Positions 5,320 to 6,231 of a stretch of 6,231 nt of DNA are shown here, piece by piece. The notes beneath the pieces were generated by a model. It saw only the letters and a list, made by a program, of their open reading frames with translations, was not told the origin of the DNA and did not search any database. Position 1 is the stretch's first letter; each line of letters opens with the position of its first letter. The position numbers and the translations under genes are program-made. Location: the NCBI GenBank assembly GCA_036269455.1, contig DATARS010000002.1:1-6231 (forward strand). Reading direction: 5' to 3'. Origin of the DNA: CF-96 sp036269455. GTDB lineage: Bacteria; Chloroflexota; Dormibacteria; Aeolococcales; Aeolococcaceae.

Positions 5320-5793
5320 ATGGTCACGGATGCCGACGTCCCCGGCAGCGCGGCCCGCGCCGAGCTCGCCACCCGGGCGCGGCTGGTGGTGCTGCGCCTC
5401 GCCCGCCGGCTCCGGCGCACCGCCGACGGCGGCCTGACCGCGACCCAGCTCTCGGCGCTCGCCACCATCGAGAGCCGGGGGCCGCTGCGGCTCGGCGACC
5501 TCGGCATCCACGAGGGCATCGCGCCGCCGACCGTGTCGCGGCTGGTCGACCACCTCGAGGGCGCCGGGCTGGTGCGCCGCCAGACCGACGCCCGCGACGG
5601 CCGCTCCTTCCTCGTCGGGCTGACCCCCGAGGGCGAGGCCCTGCTCGCCGACCTGCGCTCGACCGGCACCCATCTGCTGGAGACGGCGATGGCGAGCCTC
5701 GGCGAGGAGGAGCAGCGGCTGCTCATCCAGGCCATCCCGGTCCTCGAGCGCCTGCTCGACGCCCTCGGCGAGGGCGCCCCGCCCGGGGCCTAA
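5320..5793 (+). CDS. MarR-family transcriptional regulator, divergent from the MFS exporter
   Basis: A 157-residue MarR protein. A dimerisation helix (about 12-36) is followed by LTATQLSALATIESRGPLRLGDL (39-61), the recognition helix APPTVSRLVDHLEGAGLV (68-85), the wing RRQTDARDGRSFLVGLTPEG (86-105) with the conserved D-x-R-D-x-R pattern, and C-terminal helices. The ATG at 5320-5322 is taken because the protein from here has exact family length and a TACACT -10 box sits 6 nt upstream. The frame is open much further upstream, but that part lies antisense to the transporter. Divergence from the efflux gene across 94 bp is the classic arrangement for a regulator of that exporter and of itself. 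It is clearly different in sequence from the MarR encoded downstream of the transporter, so it is not a recent duplicate. Confidence 0.92.
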   Translation: MVTDADVPGSAARAELATRARLVVLRLARRLRRTADGGLTATQLSALATIESRGPLRLGDLGIHEGIAPPTVSRLVDHLEGAGLVRRQTDARDGRSFLVGLTPEGEALLADLRSTGTHLLETAMASLGEEEQRLLIQAIPVLERLLDALGEGAPPGA

Positions 5794-5816
5794 ATCCCCA
5801 GGGCGTCGAGCAGGCG
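5749..5816. repeat. 17-bp inverted repeat across two convergent gene ends
   Basis: The arms CGCCTGCTCGACGCCCT (5749-5765) and its exact reverse complement (5800-5816) are 34 bp apart and enclose both stop codons. A smaller stem GCCCC/GGGGC (5776-5789) sits in the loop. Each arm encodes the end of one protein, and both proteins end in RLLDALG. It could fold in either transcript as a bidirectional terminator, or may simply reflect two proteins with the same C-terminal peptide and codon bias. Confidence 0.7.
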
Positions 5817-6231
5817 GTCGTTCTCCCCGGGCGCGCCGACGGTGATGCGCAGCCGGTCGGCGTGGTCGCCGTCGAAGTGGCGGACGAGGATGCGCCGCTC
5901 GCGCAGCCGGGCGAGCACGCCCGGGGCGTCGCCTCCCGGGGGACGGGCGAAGACGAAGTTGGCGTGGGAGTCGGTCAGGTCCCACCCGGCCGCGGCGAGC
6001 CGGGCGCTGAGCCGGGCGCGCTCGCCGCGCACGCCGTCGACGATGCGGCGGTGGTGCTCCTCGTCGGCGAGGGCGGCGGCGGCGCCGGCGATGGCGCAGC
6101 GGTCGACCGGGTAGGAGAACTCACTCTTACCTTCGCCCTCGGCAATGCGCTTTCGAGCCAGCTCAACGAGTGACAGCGGATCTCCGCCACCAGGCTTGAG
6201 CAAGAAAATTCGACCGGGTCGCGGAATAAAA
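5790..6231 (-). CDS. hisC: HisC-type aminotransferase, C-terminal part, with foreign N-terminal segment
   Basis: The homologous part covers about 108 residues (5790 to ~6116) and matches the small C-terminal domain of histidinol-phosphate aminotransferases, PLP enzymes of fold type I in histidine synthesis. Visible landmarks are SYPVDRCAIAGAAAALAD, the helix with RGERARLSARLAAAGW, SHANFVFARPP, the strand with ILVRHFDG, and LRITVGAPGEN, whose Arg binds the substrate carboxylate or phosphate group. A related aromatic or phenylalanine aminotransferase is possible. Upstream of SYPVDR one expects the PLP-lysine motif (S-x-S-K-x-x-G-L-x-G-x-R-x-G-Y) within about 40 residues. The frame instead stays open to the window edge but encodes PGRIFLLKPGGGDPLSLVEL and ARKRIAEGEGKSEF, which do not match. 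Its TAG overlaps the TAA of the convergent MarR gene. Confidence 0.8.
   Translation of the reverse strand, partial: FIPRPGRIFLLKPGGGDPLSLVELARKRIAEGEGKSEFSYPVDRCAIAGAAAALADEEHHRRIVDGVRGERARLSARLAAAGWDLTDSHANFVFARPPGGDAPGVLARLRERRILVRHFDGDHADRLRITVGAPGENDRLLDALGI
6117..6231. other. Lower-GC terminal segment unlike the rest of the window
   Basis: GC falls to about 56% over 6121-6231 (hand count 62 of 111) and AT-rich words such as AAGAAAATT and AATAAAA appear, unlike the flanking DNA. It is open in the hisC frame on the minus strand and also in a plus-strand frame, and neither product is recognised. It is probably a recombination junction or chimeric contig end. Confidence 0.55.

Noticed and set aside
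2695..5985. A very long minus-strand open frame of about 1,096 codons
   Set aside because: Only its last 150 codons are real (the MarR gene). The rest is Arg/Pro/Gly-rich shadow of the transporter and MarR genes, produced by high GC and few stops.
3267..6173. A plus-strand open frame of 968 codons antisense to the transporter
   Set aside because: Its composition is Gly/Glu/His/Arg-rich with no domain, while the opposite strand encodes an unmistakable DHA2 transporter.
6117..6231. A plus-strand gene reading into the right edge
   Set aside because: A short Ser/Pro-rich frame is open there, but it has no start signal or recognisable family and is only about 38 codons long.

Overview
This 6.2 kb window is very GC-rich bacterial DNA (well over 70% by eye). 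Third codon positions are strongly GC-biased and convincing Shine-Dalgarno sites are rare. Several genes instead have a TANNNT-like -10 box 6-10 nt before the start codon, which suggests leaderless or near-leaderless transcripts. This fits a high-GC Gram-positive-like or soil lineage such as Actinomycetota, Chloroflexota or Dormibacterota. The lineage is an inference and no marker gene is present to fix it.

Layout from left to right. (1) The C-terminal end of a DUF4214-repeat protein (+). (2) A structured intergenic stretch (about 195-431) packed with perfect hairpins and followed by a three-copy 21-bp tandem repeat. (3) A small one-helix membrane protein (-). (4) A CoxG-like SRPBCC protein with a C-terminal membrane anchor (+), with no other cox genes in view. 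(5) A membrane-anchored Pro-rich/Gln-rich low-complexity protein (-), convergent with the CoxG-like gene. It has a readable promoter and palindromes in its upstream region. (6) A drug-efflux locus: a 14-TM DHA2 MFS transporter (-) with an additional C-terminal MarR-like winged-helix region, a MarR regulator translationally coupled downstream through an ATGA overlap, and a second MarR regulator transcribed divergently. (7) The C-terminal third of a HisC-type aminotransferase (-), convergent with the second MarR gene so that their stop codons overlap.

The functional core is the efflux module. A transporter is flanked on both sides by MarR repressors and carries a MarR-like domain of its own, so three potential ligand-sensing winged helices are associated with one exporter. 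Substrate and ligand cannot be read from sequence.

The right edge looks abnormal. HisC homology stops abruptly at about 6116, and the last ~115 bp have lower GC and encode something unrelated in the same open frame. This suggests a rearrangement or a chimeric contig end. No tRNA, rRNA, CRISPR array, transposase or integrase gene was seen.
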